In this document: positions 9,981 through 20,965 of the stretch, one piece after another | Position numbering within the stretch: the stretch's first letter is position 1 | How the letters are laid out: every line of letters begins with the position of its first letter | DNA from: Hippasteria phrygiana | Lineage: Eukaryota > Echinodermata > Asteroidea > Valvatida > Goniasteridae | Assembly: GCA_037893225.1 (NCBI GenBank) | Contig: JAZGUH010000056.1 | Location: 1,922,001-1,986,000, forward strand | Length of the DNA stretch: 64,000 nt | Direction: 5' to 3' | The notes under the pieces: model-generated | What the model saw: only the letters and a program-made list of their open reading frames with translations | Database searches by the model: none | What the model was told of the DNA's origin: nothing | Program-made: the position numbers and the translations under genes

Positions 9981-10749
9981 ATAAGTATAATAGATTTTAA
10001 GGACCCTGATTGAGTATATTTTGATGACTAATTTTGTTTTGTTTATTTTTCATTTTAAATCTTTCTGTGTAAACATTTTATTGTACTCTGGCATGTTTCT
10101 CAAAATGGAGTTTCCACTGATTGAGCTTTAATTGAATGACTACTCGAATTTCACTTACCTTGGTGCTGTGTCACACTACTCCCGGATTTAGGCCTATTGA
10201 AGACAACCCTTATAGCTTACAAGTTGTTCCAAATTTTATTTAAAGCTCATTGTGGCATGAGATCAGTTGAGTCATTTGATATGAGACCTGCAAAAGAGTG
10301 TGCAAATCTTGGCAGCAACTTTGGCACTTCAATATCACTAATAATATAGCAATGTGCATGACTGAGTGATCGGAAGTTGAGCTCAAATTTGCCATTATTA
10401 TCGGGCATTTCCAATATTTCAGTATCCTGCAAGTTGTAATGCCTGTTTTTTTTGTCAACATGAATTTATTTCAGTTTACCAGCTTAGCCCAGTGGGAAAG
10501 TCTACATTGCACAACTTCCGCCCGAGAGTTGAAATTGTGCAACTCGAGCATTGAGTTGTTTTGGAAGTATTGTTTCCTGCAACCTGTGTATTTTTAGTTG
10601 AATGAAAGTATTGTGGTTATAAGCATGGGTATTTGTGTAACGTTGAAATTGCGTGTCATGCTTGTTTTTTTGTTCTTTTACTTGTTCACCGTGTGAAATT
10701 TGAGTGCATATTTACTCATTGTCTTTTCTCTGATTTTGTTTTTCTCTAG
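9981..10749 (+). other. Upstream non-coding region, end of an intron
   Basis: No exon is recognised before the acceptor at 10748-10749. The last 50 bases are pyrimidine-rich (TCATTGTCTTTTCTCTGATT and TTGTTTTTCTCTAG). The open frame that runs through them uses a TTG as its first codon and is therefore best read as intron. A 5' exon would lie upstream, possibly outside the window. Confidence 0.5.
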
Positions 10750-12117
10750 AATGGATGGTGCAGAGTTGTACTGCTTTGAGGATTTTGAAAGTAAGCTGTC
10801 TCCCGGAGAGGATCTTGAGTTCAGTGACAAAAGTTGTACATCTGCAGCCTTCACAACTGGCAGTGGTGACGATAAATTTAGGATTCGAACCAGAGACAAT
10901 CCTCCAGGCCAGAACTCAAGAGTGACGGACACGAGTCACACATCTGTAGACCTCACAAACGGCAGTGGTGAGGATAAATTCAGGATTCGAACCAGAAAAG
11001 ACCCCCCAGGACAGAAGTTAAGAGTGACGGGAAGAGATGCCAGCAGTGTCGAACAGAAGGCCCTGAAGGCAGATAAGCTGGGTGTCAACCCAGGTCATGG
11101 CAACAATCACCAACAACAACAGGATGGACGGTTAGATCATCCCGCCTTCCTGGGGAAATCCCAGGGCTGTGTTGGTGGCGTCATTGCCAGTAGACAAAGG
11201 ATCCTGCACAGAGGAAGAACGGTTGACGTCCCAGACTCCAGCCACGTTGGAGCTTCGGGTTTACATCGATTGAGACTAGGCCTCCTAGTGCGGACTCAGT
11301 CAACCGATGAAGGTAAGGAAATACGGAGAGGCCCCAGGGAGTCACTGAGCTATTCCGAGAGGAGGAAACCACAACTGAACCAAAGCAAAAGTACAAATGC
11401 GATTACTGAGATGGAAGAGCCTGCCTTTGCGAATGGAGAGAGTGAGCGGATGAGTACCACAGCAGCTTTGGAAAGCACTGGCATTTTGGATCACATGGAT
11501 AAGTTGAGTGTGCGTGCACGCCTGGACAAGAGCCTCCATGGCAAAAAGATGCGAGAAGGCCCGCCGGTCTTGGCTTTGCGGCCGGGTCGGTCGGGAAGCC
11601 CGCGAAGCTGGAATTTTGCAACGCAGAGCATTGTCCCCCGATTCGCCAACAGGGAAGACGCCGAGATCCTGACTGCTATCCGCAGGAGCCCCACTTTCAA
11701 GGGTCCCAGCGAGGAACGCAGGAGACCTCTCACGACAAACTGCAGTATCGATAGTGCGCTGGACCAGCAGGTGTTAAACAGTGCTGCGTATGAGCCCAGT
11801 CATGTTGGTGTCGGCACAGATTGCCTCTCCACCGATAAACCGGAACCGATCAACATATTTGGCCCCGGTGATCTTATAAAAGACGTCATAAAGACGGGAT
11901 CCATCAATGTTGAGATATCGGGTTCTTTGTTGGATCCCTCTGGGGAAACCGACGAGAGTAAACATGGACGACCTAGAAACATCTCAAGTCATGATGTTGC
12001 ACCGGGTCTGCCACCCACAGGTAGAGCAAGAAAGGGCGTCGCAACCAAGCCCACCAGAAACCGAGAACTTAGTGCTGCAGAGGACCTGTGTGACTGTGGA
12101 GAAGATTTCAATGAAAG
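10750..12117 (+). CDS. Large coding exon, low-complexity protein with 34-residue tandem repeat
   Basis: The acceptor TTTTTCTCTAG is followed by A and then ATG at 10751, so translation probably starts in this exon after a 5' UTR exon. The frame stays open for 455 codons to the donor GAAAG|GTGGGT, leaving phase 2; an alternative donor four bases later is possible. Residues 28-61 and 62-95 are a direct repeat, each holding DKFRIRTR and PPGQ. The rest is rich in Ser, Arg, Gly and Pro, has a HQQQQ stretch, and ends near LCDCGEDFNE. No domain, signal peptide or membrane segment is seen. Base composition is clearly more GC-rich than the surroundings, as expected for a real exon. The function is not recognised; probably an intracellular, disordered region. 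No in-frame stop follows before the donor. Confidence 0.75.
10832..11035 (+). repeat. In-frame 102-bp duplication in the exon
   Basis: Two units of 34 codons (10832-10933 and 10934-11035). They share GGCAGTGGTGA(C/G)GATAAATT and AGGATTCGAACCAGA. The units differ at scattered, partly synonymous positions, so the duplication is not new. Confidence 0.85.
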
Positions 12118-12306
12118 GTGGGTATCTTTTTTTTTGTCTGAGAAATCGCCCTTGAGGCAATTCCACGATAAAGTGATGATTAAAAGTGATGATTGCTTTA
12201 AAAGCCAACATTTAACCAGTTCTGCTTTTCTAATTGAACAAAGAAAAGCAGTGGGAGTGGCATTTGAATTTGGGACCTCGTGATACTGAAGCAGTACTCC
12301 ACCAAT
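12118..12306 (+). other. Start of putative intron
   Basis: Follows the donor at 12118. The coding frame continues open by chance to 12283 but the translation becomes biased (FFFLSEK), typical of intronic T runs. No other feature is seen before the MITE at 12308. Confidence 0.45.
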
Positions 12307-12376
12307 AAACCAGTTCGGTATTTCAACTGCACATGTGCACAATGATGTGGGTCACGCGTCATTCGGGATAACTAAC

Positions 12377-12612
12377 CAGGGGTGAGATTTGTCAGGATTT
12401 TTCCTGATTTCAGGATTTGTAAAGAATCTCTTTTGCGATCTGGAAATCCTGAGGTGTTGTCCTAAAGGTGTTTTCACCTTTAAAAGTGGATATAGACCAA
12501 TAAAAATGGATATTGGGTGCCTTCAGGCAAATACAAACGATATTGATCTGGAGTCCTTTAGGATTTTTCGTGGATTTCGTGAAATTTTCATTTTTGGCCA
12601 ATCTCACCCCTG
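12377..12612. mobile_element. CAGGGGTGAGATT MITE, copy 1
   Basis: Ends CAGGGGTGAGATT and AATCTCACCCCTG are inverted repeats. The interior (AGAATCTCTTTTGC, TCCTAAAGGTGTTTT, GTGGATATAGACCAATA) is shared with 41505-41756. CTAAC lies on both sides, but an exact target duplication cannot be fixed. The CAGGG tip would fit a hAT-type element. Confidence 0.75.
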
Positions 12613-12634
12613 ACCTAACGCGGGCGTAAGAACG

Positions 12635-12745
12635 CGCAAGGTGGTCGCGCAAGGTGGTCGCGCAAGGTGGTCGCGCAAGGTGGTCGCGCAAGGTGGTCGC
12701 GCAAGGTGGTCGCGCAAGGTGGTCGCGCAAGGTGGTCGCGCAACG
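12635..12745. repeat. 13-bp CpG-rich minisatellite
   Basis: About eight copies of GCGCAAGGTGGTC head to tail, almost identical. Thirteen is not a multiple of three, so the long frames across it are artefacts of the repeat. Confidence 0.9.
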
Positions 12746-12839
12746 TGCACAAGTTAAAATCAATCAGAATTGGCGTTCGCGTAACATCGCGCGATATTAC
12801 GTCAGCAATTTTATCCCGAATAACCTTTTGACCTGGACG

Positions 12840-14260
12840 ACTTCATCGAATAAATCAAATAAATAATGGAAAAACCAAAGTCAGGTAATGAATCCAAATT
12901 TTCAATTTGCCTAACATGGTTCATTTTTTTTTTTTCATTTAATTAAAACTTTGTTTTCAAAATTTGTTTTTTGGGGTTTGTTTTTAAATTTATTTTAAAA
13001 TCATGCACAGGAAGTGTGCTCCAGCATGGGAAATGGGTATTTATAGCACAACTGGATTATTAAATCATGTTTTACTTGTATACAAAGAAGATTTATATTT
13101 TGTTTCTTTCTATTATGCCAGAAGTTGCTGAAGATTTTTTCCATTTATTTAAAAATCATGAAAAGAGAAGTTATTTCAAAACAAGACATTCTTACGTACA
13201 GTACATTAAACACTTTGAGCCTTATGCATTCAATACATAATTTGTTTTACTCCAGATTTTTTCGACCGAAATTCAAGGCGAAAAAAATATGAGAACCATA
13301 GAAATAAAAAGGGACGCCCTAGTCAGAAATCATAAACCCATAATTTTGTATAGCCGGGAATCACACCCCAACTTCACGATACAACCTGGGAAGCGACACT
13401 GTGGGGATCACTCAATGAGGATACGACTTTTTAACTTATAATATCGTCAATCAAACCACAAGGGACACTGACGAGGTAATTTGTTACTTTGTTGGGGGAG
13501 TGGGGGGGGGGGGGGGGGGGGGGTGTGAAATGTAACATGAATAATTAGCACTTGGCACTAATATTTAAAATTTGTACCATTTCTGAAAGGAGCAAGCGCT
13601 CCATACATATGGCTGTACATGTAGTTGTAGCTCTTTATGAATGGAAGTAAAGAAATGATACTGAATAATCGTCATCAAAAATGGAATATTAATAACTAAA
13701 AATTAAATTTCTCCCTTTATTCTCATATTTGAGCAAGAGGATTGTGGCAAAAATAATGTAGATTTTTACATTTTACATACAGGTTTGCAAAATCTAGTAC
13801 CCAAAAATGTATGTAAAGATTTGTGTACACTCAACTGTCCTAACAATTTGCAAGCACAAATCTTCATTTTAATAACACTGAGCCTTTGATTTTTTTCATC
13901 ATACAGTGTACATGTTCGGTACATGAACATGTTTTGATGATGATAGATAAATTGTTGTCCATATTGAATAATGTAAAGTGATAACAGTCAGTCATCCAAA
14001 CGTGTCTGAAAAATCCTGCTTTTTTATGAGTTGACATCAGTTACATTGTACAGTATGCAAATTATAGAATGTTACTCATTTATTGCAAATATGATTCCAC
14101 ACCCAGTGGAGAAAAAAAATTGGTTGTTTTTCCACCTCCACAAATGACTGGTTCTAGTCATCATCTCCCGGTTCAGTTTGGTACAGTGGGTGTATGGTTT
14201 CACATTGCACTCATGGCTTAGAATTACAGATAGCCCTTGACTGGGCAGTGCTCAAAATAC
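12840..14260. other. AT-rich non-coding stretch
   Basis: Contains a tRNA-unit fragment (13310-13485), a G22 run (13502-13523) and otherwise AT-rich sequence with no supported exon. Two ACATGT-type words occur but no bounded element. Confidence 0.4.
13310..13485 (-). repeat. Fragment of the tRNA-like unit, without the tRNA part
   Basis: Matches the reverse complement of the body of the 3116-3965 units (TACAACCTGGGAAGCGACA, GTGGGGATCACTCAATGAGG, ATACGACTTTTTAACTTATA). The Pol III boxes are absent. Several percent diverged. Confidence 0.75.
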
Positions 14261-14268
14261 ATGTGCGT

Positions 14269-14637
14269 TTAACCCCAACTCCCTACATCATTTTTCCCCC
14301 ATGTAACCTGAATCCTCCAACATCCTCTGATTTCAAAGTGTTAAAACTCCATATAACCTGAATCCTCCAAAATCCTCTTATGGGGACCATAGCACGAATC
14401 CTCCAAAATCCTCTAGGTTTTTTTTGCATACCCCTAGTAACCTCAATCCTCCAAAATCCTCATGTATCACATTGAGCCTGATAACCTGGATCCTCCATAT
14501 TCCTGCAGGGGCAAAAACCCCTAGTAACCTCAATCCTGCAAAATCCTCCGATGCATCAACTTCCAAGTGCCCTCAATCCTCCAAATTCCTCCATTTTGCA
14601 AAGAGGATTTTGGAGGATTTGGGAAGGTTAGGGTTAA
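14269..14637. mobile_element. TTAA-type MITE of the ATCCTCCAAA family
   Basis: Left TTAACCCCAACTCCC and right GGTTAGGGTTAA with TTAA flanks. The body repeats TAACCTGAATCCTCCAAAATCC and similar. It belongs to the subfamily with CCCCTAGTAACCTCAATCC, in reverse orientation to the copies at 18867 and 52162. Confidence 0.85.
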
Positions 14638-15060
14638 AGAAATAATCTTGTCATTATTTTTTTTAATAAAAGGGACCGTGGACTCACTTCCTGGAATGAC
14701 TGAGCCCTCCGAGGGTTCTATATTGGTATTTCCCACGGGTGTCTCATGATTTGGGTTAAGCTAAAAAAACATATGAATGACCTTAACAGGAAGCGTAAGT
14801 ACACATGTAATATTAGTAGGAAGAGAAGACATACATGTAACAAGATCAAAAACAATGTGTCACCAAAAAAGAAGAAAAAGGTCAAAAACAGTGTGTAAAA
14901 AAAAACGTGGTCAAAAACAGTGTGCAACAAATATAAATATTAGGAAGAATAATAAAAAGTAACGATAAGATGTATGTTTCTGTAATGCCCGGTCTATGTA
15001 AACAAAAATGCTCTTGGGTGATTGAAGATTTATAAAAAAAATAATAAAAAAGCGTAAAAC
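14638..15060. other. Non-coding stretch
   Basis: A-rich region with several GTCAAAAACAGTGTG words between 14834 and 14928 in a loose tandem arrangement. No exon or bounded transposon. Confidence 0.35.
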
Positions 15061-15062
15061 AT

Positions 15063-15405
15063 TGTTTCTTTGTTCACTTTGAAAATGTATTCAAATTTAC
15101 CTACATGTAGTCAGTTTCCTTTGTGGATTGTTTGACGAATTATAAGTTAAAAAGTCGTATCATCATTGAGTGATCCCCACAATGTCGCTTCCTAGGTTGT
15201 ATCGTAAAATTGGGTGTGATCCTTGGCTATACTGCATTCTGGGTTTATGACTTCTGACTAGCGCCCACCTGAACAAAGATACTGACAATTTGGGAGACCG
15301 CCAACATAGGGCAAGATAGCTCAGTTGGTAGAGCGGCCGGTACGGTAACCAGGAGGTCGCAGGTTCGAATCCCACTCCTGCCAGTTTCTTTGTTCACTTT
15401 GAAAA
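15063..15405 (+). mobile_element. Complete solo tRNA-like unit
   Basis: Runs from TTTCTTTGTTCACTTTGAAA to a second copy of the same word, so it has direct terminal repeats. Inside is the unit body and the tRNA-like head at 15310-15383. It defines the unit length (about 340 bp) found in the 3116-3965 array. The A and B boxes are intact. Confidence 0.8.
15310..15383 (+). repeat. tRNA-like SINE head, copy 4
   Basis: Has TAGCTCAGTTGG and GGTTCGAATCC boxes. One extra G in the anticodon stem (GAGCGGCCGG) compared with the other copies further argues against a functional tRNA. Confidence 0.8.
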
Positions 15406-17215
15406 GATAAATGTCTGTTAAAAATACATTTATAAGTTAGTCTAAAATGTACATTAACAATATTTTTATCTCATTCATATCTAAACCATTTTAAAATTGT
15501 AAATTTGTAAATGTGGAAACAAAAATGAATTTTTGGGGGTCATGCAATTGATAGATTGTGTAATTATGATCAGCTATCATAACCTGGGGGTTCTGTGCTT
15601 CAACTTTTGTGCAGACTTGATAAATTTTGGCTTTAAAATTTTCCTATTTGGCTTGGCAAGTGGAGGGATGCTGTATGAAAAATGGCAGCTAGCCGGTTTG
15701 GGAAAAACCACATTTTTAGGGGCGGTAATCTTTGGGGACAATTAGCAAAAATTCCAAACGGCTACCCTACCAAAAATTGAAAAGAATTTGACAGATTAAG
15801 ATTCAAACTATAATGTTCAGTAGTGCCCTAATAACTGAGAGACTCCTGTATAAGGATTTTTTCACTGTGAAGTTAGTGGATTTTACATTAAGGTCAATGG
15901 GAGTTTATTTAGTGTGCTGCACCCTTGAGGCAGTGGAAAAAGGTTAGGACGCCCTCTTGTGTTTCAGTTGTATTTTTTCTTTCATGTTTCTTGAGGGGGT
16001 GTTGGCTAGATCACAGCAGAAGGAATGGCTTGGTGTCCTAAAACATGCTGCGTCTGAAAGTTGTTTCATCTTTCAAATCTGGACATTTATGCACTGGCTT
16101 TGGGGTATCCTATGTAACACATGTTGACGACAACAATTATTACAATGTACAAACGGTACAGTTGCCTTGTCAATAAACTTGGCATGCATGTGGACAAGGA
16201 TGTACGGTATCATCATGTGTATGTGTATGATAGAATATTCAGAAAATTCAGGCAGCGAAAAAAATACACGGGAGCGGAGAGCGATTCCGCTCCCGAAACC
16301 TGCAAAATGGCTCCCGAAAAAAATTACAAGAGCGATAATTTTTCAACATTTAAAAAAAAATCGCTCGCGTGCAGCTCCCGTGATTTTGGGTAGAAAATTT
16401 CAACTATCTACTAGACTGAGTACGTCCTTATTACAACAATACAATCATGACAATGAATAAATCATAAATTTTCCCCATTTTAATCTTAAGAAGTCTTGAA
16501 CGGACAGCGCGCGGTACGCGGTATACACGGCACCACATTTGACACGGCATGGTCGTCTGCAGATCTATCTACGCAATACATGCGATAATTATGCGCAAGC
16601 TTAGTGCGGCATGAATCGTGCATGTCGTGCCAATGTCCAGTCGGGAGTACATGCACATGCGGCAAATATGGACTCGTGGGAAAAACCCTCCTGAGCGTGC
16701 GTATTGCATGTGCAGAGTGCGTCTGTTGTTTGGGGGACATTATATCATGCAACACCGACATTTATAGTCAGGTCCCACCTTCGTTTTATGTGTATTGTCC
16801 GTGCGGCAAGCCTAGTAGCTAGACACGTATGCTTACATGCAGCATTTTTGGAACCATACTCGACAAGATCATGGAGGAAGGAACATGACAAGATAAACAA
16901 AATCGGCCAAATCCCGTCGATATAAACAGTTTTTTCTCCAGATATTTGTCCATCAATCAACAAGGATACATGTAGTCATTTATTTCAATCAAAACTTTCG
17001 ACAAGACCAGCGGTTGAGTGTGTGATAAATGAAGGTGTGGATAATTCCACTGTGGCCATCGTGTTACGGTAAATCCTCCATGATGCACCATGCATACTAC
17101 AAATTACTAGGCTAGTCGGCAGGCATTCCGGCGCGTTGTACGGCATGGAGTACCGCGGCACAGTGACTCTGTGCGTGCAGTTTGACGGTGATTGCAAAAA
17201 CGTCAGTATCATATT
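15406..17215. other. Non-coding stretch
   Basis: No exon supported. At 16268-16385 there are CGGGAGCGGAG, GCTCCCG and GCTCGCG words suggestive of a decayed inverted-repeat element. The piece CATGGAGGAAGGAACA at 16871 resembles the arms of the palindrome at 59979-60022. Confidence 0.35.
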
Positions 17216-17224
17216 TTTTTTTGT

Positions 17225-17251
17225 GGGGGGGGGGGGGGGGGGGGGGGGGGG
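17225..17251. repeat. G27 homopolymer
   Basis: The longest G run in the window, preceded by T-rich sequence. Possible G-quadruplex former; the assembled length is uncertain. Confidence 0.9.
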
Positions 17252-17515
17252 TTTGGTTTAATGCTTTTGCTGATTAATAGGCTATCAATCATGGAATAAT
17301 GTTTTTGTTATGAATAAAATGGTTGATTATTCACCACATATGAGTGTTGGCTTTACAAGTGTACCTCCACCAATAAAATGATAACATTGGTAGGCCAGTC
17401 TGTTGTGCATTTTGAGGTGGCCTTGTTGGTGCCCCTTTATATACAAATAAGAAAAAATCTGAGAAAGTGTGTTGTTCAGTATTGCCAATGGATTAGTAAT
17501 TTTGATTGAATTTTC

Positions 17516-17931
17516 GGTAATCCTTTAAGGACACCTCTATTTTTTTTACGAGTTCCGTTCAAAGCTGACTATGGAAATGACTTTACAGTACCAAAGTGAC
17601 TTTTGCAGGCTAAAGCAGGTTTTTTTTCTTTCTTCAGATTACACGTGTTTGTTGTAATTTTGAAACGCACTTTCAAAGAAAATGTGACTTACCTACCTTT
17701 TTTTGTGGGTCGTCTTTGTTGCCGTTTTACCCCATAATTTCCCTCATAAATAAAAACCCTGCCCTCTTTCCACAAATTAAGCTTGCTCATATTCAACATC
17801 ATATCTTTAACAAGCACACAGAGTGACTTTTCCTGCCGGCTGTATCGTCACAAAATATTGAAATTTCCGAAACATAAACCGTCTCCTTCGTTGTTTTATA
17901 TGGAACAGGGGTCCTTAAGATAAGGATTACC
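17516..17931. mobile_element. GGTAATCCTT inverted-repeat element
   Basis: Starts GGTAATCCTTTAAGGACACC and ends GGTCCTTAAGATAAGGATTACC, an inverted pair with small differences. Flanks GAATTTTC (17508-17515) and AAATTTTC (17932-17939) match 7/8 as an 8-bp target duplication. A second copy begins at 63907. No open frame, so non-autonomous; hAT-like target size. Confidence 0.8.
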
Positions 17932-17939
17932 AAATTTTC

Positions 17940-18760
17940 AAAGAAATGAAGAAAAAAGGTAAGAATTCTCATAAATTTTTTAAGTTTAAGCCTTCAGACA
18001 TGTCACAAATGCCTCAGAATGCACAAAGAGCACAACAATTTCCCAGGGCCCTTAGTTGAAATGGGAGAGAAAATGATAGTGACTGACTCAGACTGAGTGA
18101 GTTCAGTCACTGTCCGACTGAGAAAGCAAGAGTACTGAGAAATGAGGCAGTGTACTTGTAAAAATTAATAAGCAGAAAATGATAAAAGCAAGAAAAGATG
18201 GATTAGAGAGAAAGAATAGGAACTAGGAAGGCAGTTTTTTATATAACTGGAAGAGTAAATGATTGGTAGTTATTTTACTTGGTATCCATTTTATGTTGCG
18301 TACACAGAAAAACATGCAAAGTGTTACATAACTGATAAAATGAACAATTTTTTATGGGGCTCTGGAAACCAGGAAAAGAGCTCTGGAAATTGAAAATGTA
18401 GCTCTGCAAAATTTTTGACCAGTCAGAAAAAGAGCTCTGGAAAAAAAGAAAGTATTTTTTACACTGTATTCAGGCCATTTTCACTATGGATGTAGCTCAC
18501 AAATGTGTATTCAATTACTTCAATGCAATTCAATTCAATTCATCATGTACATTGTACATGTATGGTACATGTATATACATTTTGAATTGTGCATGGATCA
18601 GTATTAAGGTCTCCAAAAAGCATACGTGTGCCTGTCGAGTAGAGACCCCACTATGTACATGTATAACAAATTACCACAGAACAAAGACAACGATAGAAGT
18701 TAAATAACAATATTAATTAACGTTTCTATGGAGGTAGTGAATACAAATTAAGATTATGAT
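17940..18760. other. Non-coding stretch
   Basis: Contains repeated AGAGCTCTGGAAA words (18357-18445) and ACATGTA microsatellite-like words near 18544-18575. No exon or bounded element. Confidence 0.35.
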
Positions 18761-18762
18761 TA

Positions 18763-18834
18763 TTAGCCCTAACAGTCCTGAATTCTGCAATTGTAATATG
18801 ATTGTCCACACACCCTAGGGAGTTAGGGTTTAAA
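18763..18834. mobile_element. Short deletion derivative of a TTAA MITE
   Basis: Starts TTAGCCCTAACAGTCC and ends GGGAGTTAGGGTTTAA, the termini of the ATCCTCCAAA family, with only about 50 bp of unrelated or deleted interior. The flanks are decayed TTAA. Confidence 0.45.
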
Positions 18835-18866
18835 AGCAGATTATTCTGATTGCAGATATTTGTTGA

Positions 18867-19239
18867 TTAATAACCCCAACCTTCCCAAATCCTCCAAAAT
18901 CCTCTTTGCCAAATGGAGGAATTTGGAGGATTGAGGGTCTTTGGAAGTTGAAGCATCAGAGGAATTTGCAGGATTAAGGGCGAAAGGGGATTTTGCCTCT
19001 GGAGGAAAATGTAGGATCCAGGTCATCAGGCCCAATCTGATGCTGGTTGATTTCGGAGGATTGAGGTTACTAGGGTGTTTACGAAAACCCCTGGAGGATT
19101 TTGGAGGATTCATGCAATGGTCCCCATAAGAGGATTTTGGAGGATTCAGGTTACATGCAGCTTTGAACACTTTGAAATCAGAGGATGTTGGAGGATCTAG
19201 GTTACTTGGAGGAAAAATGATGGAGGGAGTTAGGGTTAA
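18867..19239. mobile_element. TTAA-type MITE of the ATCCTCCAAA family
   Basis: Left TTAATAACCCCAACCTTCCC and right GGGAGTTAGGGTTAA. The body has GGAGGATTTTGGAGGATT repeats and the segment CATCAGGCCCAATCTGATGC, itself a small palindrome-like word. Same subfamily as 20300-20707 and 52162-52520. Its right TTAA is shared with the next element. Confidence 0.85.
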
Positions 19240-19538
19240 CCTAACCCCCAAATGGTTTACCACGACTACCCTGCTATAAATCCAGCAGAGTCGAACGGTG
19301 ACTTGAGTTTCCTGCTCAATCCAATGCAGTCCAACATGCCAAGTTGCCATGGGTACCTAAAAATAGAAAAATGACTTGCCTGCTCACAATCCAACAGAAT
19401 CCAACTGTGTCTTATTTTTCTGTTGCCTGCTGAATCCAACAGGATTGTAACACACTGAGTTTAGCTGCTCAATCCAACAGGGTCCAACGGGAATATTAAT
19501 TAGTTGGATCCTGTTGGATTCAGCAGGGTTAGGGTTAA
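19236..19538. mobile_element. TTAA-type MITE of the CCAACA family
   Basis: Left TTAACCTAACCCCC, right GTTGGATTCAGCAGGGTTAGG then GTTAA. The body repeats GCTCAATCCAACAG-like words. It directly abuts the ATCCTCCAAA element and shares one TTAA with it. Confidence 0.85.
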
Positions 19539-20299
19539 TTAATTGGGTTTTTAATTTGAGTTTAAATGAGAGAAAGTGTACATTTGTCAACTTACACTGT
19601 AAAGGCCTTTAAATTCACATTTTGCATCTAGCAAAAGGACCTTGAGTGCACTTAACTAATACACGTGCACGCATCTGTGTACATGTACGTTGTACGTGTA
19701 GTCCCCTATTCATACTGAACATTGGAACCTACATGTATACTTGTACATACTTGTACATAATATTTGCCCCAAAGTGATTTTTATTAAAATGTCCACAATT
19801 ACCATGTATCATGCAAGCTATTTTTGGTTTTGCCATGTACATACATGCTGTGAAACATGGGGTATGTTTTCATTATCATACGAGTAAGCTCAAGGAGCCA
19901 TCTCCAATATTTTTGTAGCCTGTGGACATTTCAATGCCATCAAATTTTATTGGAGGCCAGAAAATGGGTTATATTGTCCTCTGTCATTGACCTTTAGTAC
20001 AACAAATGATTTTAATGGATAGAAAAAGATTATGCGGCAAGTGCAAGTTTGACAACATTGGGTTGAGGATAGTACTGTTAGAACAAAAATCAAACCTAGT
20101 AGATTTTTGAAAAAATGGGCAAAACTTGAAATATGGGTCAAGCACCCTCAAGCAATTATTGGACAGTGTACCCAAATAACATCATGTCAGGAAAATTAAC
20201 TGGAGAATCTGACAGCTTCAAGTCTTTATACACAGATGGGGGGTACAATGTTCCCCTCCATGGTCTTAAGAATGCCAAATAAGCCTGGTCCTGATATGA
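19539..20299. other. Non-coding stretch
   Basis: ACATGTACGTTGTACGTGTA and related words near 19680-19760; otherwise unique AT-rich sequence without exon support. Confidence 0.35.
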
Positions 20300-20707
20300 T
20301 TAACCCTAAGCTTCCCTATTCCTCAAAAATCCTCTTTACCAAATGGAGGAATTTTGAGGATTGAGGGTCTATGGAACTTGAAGCATCGGAGGATTTTGCA
20401 GTAAGTTGAATGAGGGCATCAGATGATTTTTGCCTTTGGAGGAAAATGGAGGATCAAGGTCATCATCAGGCCCAATCTGATGCTGTATGATTTCGGAGGA
20501 TAGAGGTTAATACTGATCCTCCAATGTTTGTTACTGGGGACCACTGCCTGAATCCTGCAGAATCCTCCAGTGGGTTTTGGTTACTGGAGGAATTTGCAGG
20601 ATTCAGGCAGTGGTCCCCAGTAACAAACATTGGAGGATTTTGGAATTGGCGGATATTGGAGGATTTAGGTTACATGTATGACATATGATGTCGGGAGTTA
20701 GGGTTAA
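20300..20707. mobile_element. TTAA-type MITE of the ATCCTCCAAA family with internal hairpin
   Basis: Left TTAACCCTAAGCTTCCC, right GGGAGTTAGGGTTAA, both with TTAA. The interior resembles 18867-19239 but carries an additional inverted repeat (20517-20637). Confidence 0.85.
20517..20637. repeat. 121-bp hairpin
   Basis: Arms of 43 bp (20517-20559 and 20595-20637) are almost perfect inverted copies containing TTTGTTACTGGGGACCACTG and its complement. The inner part (AATCCTCCAGT / ACTGGAGGAATT) continues the pairing to a loop of about 9 bases. Probably arose from an inverted duplication of the element body. Confidence 0.85.
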
Positions 20708-20904
20708 AGTGTGTGCTTTTGGTCTGCATCGCCCACAAAAAGGAGGCCTTTTTATGATGTCAGATTTGTTTGTGTCAGGGTCGACTTTTAGACAAATGGC
20801 ACCAGCGGGCAACACGAGACTTGATAAAAAAAATAAACAGTTCTCAAAAGTAACATCATTATTTTATGGCAGAAATACATCTACATGTACTTGCCTGTTT
20901 TAAT

Positions 20905-20965
20905 ACCTTAATCTACATAAAACTACAAATTGATGCCGATATTTCTCAGCAATCAACATCCTCTT
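20905..20965. repeat. Fragment of the GCAATCAACATC inverted-repeat family
   Basis: Shares AATCTACATAAAACTACAAA and TCTCAGCAATCAACATC with 38998-39060 and 40391-40450. Only one end of the element is present. Confidence 0.65.

Larger units (their letters stand above)
12308..12835. mobile_element. AGCCAGTTCGGTAT MITE, inverted and interrupted copy
   Basis: Left end ACCAGTTCGGTATTTCAACT and the following CATGTGCACAATGA match the reverse complement of the copies at 9397 and 59092. The other end (GTCAGCAATTTTATCCCGAA, TAACCTTTTG) is present but its terminal repeat is lost. It is interrupted by the CAGGGGTGAG element (12377-12612) and by a 13-bp minisatellite. Confidence 0.7.

Noticed and set aside
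10700..10750. A signal-peptide-like hydrophobic N-terminus before the main exon
   Set aside because: The hydrophobic residues come from translating the polypyrimidine tract of the acceptor, and the frame there starts with TTG, not ATG.
12410..12866. Repetitive Arg/Trp or Arg/Pro proteins across 12620-12750
   Set aside because: They are frames of a 13-bp minisatellite; the period is not a multiple of three.
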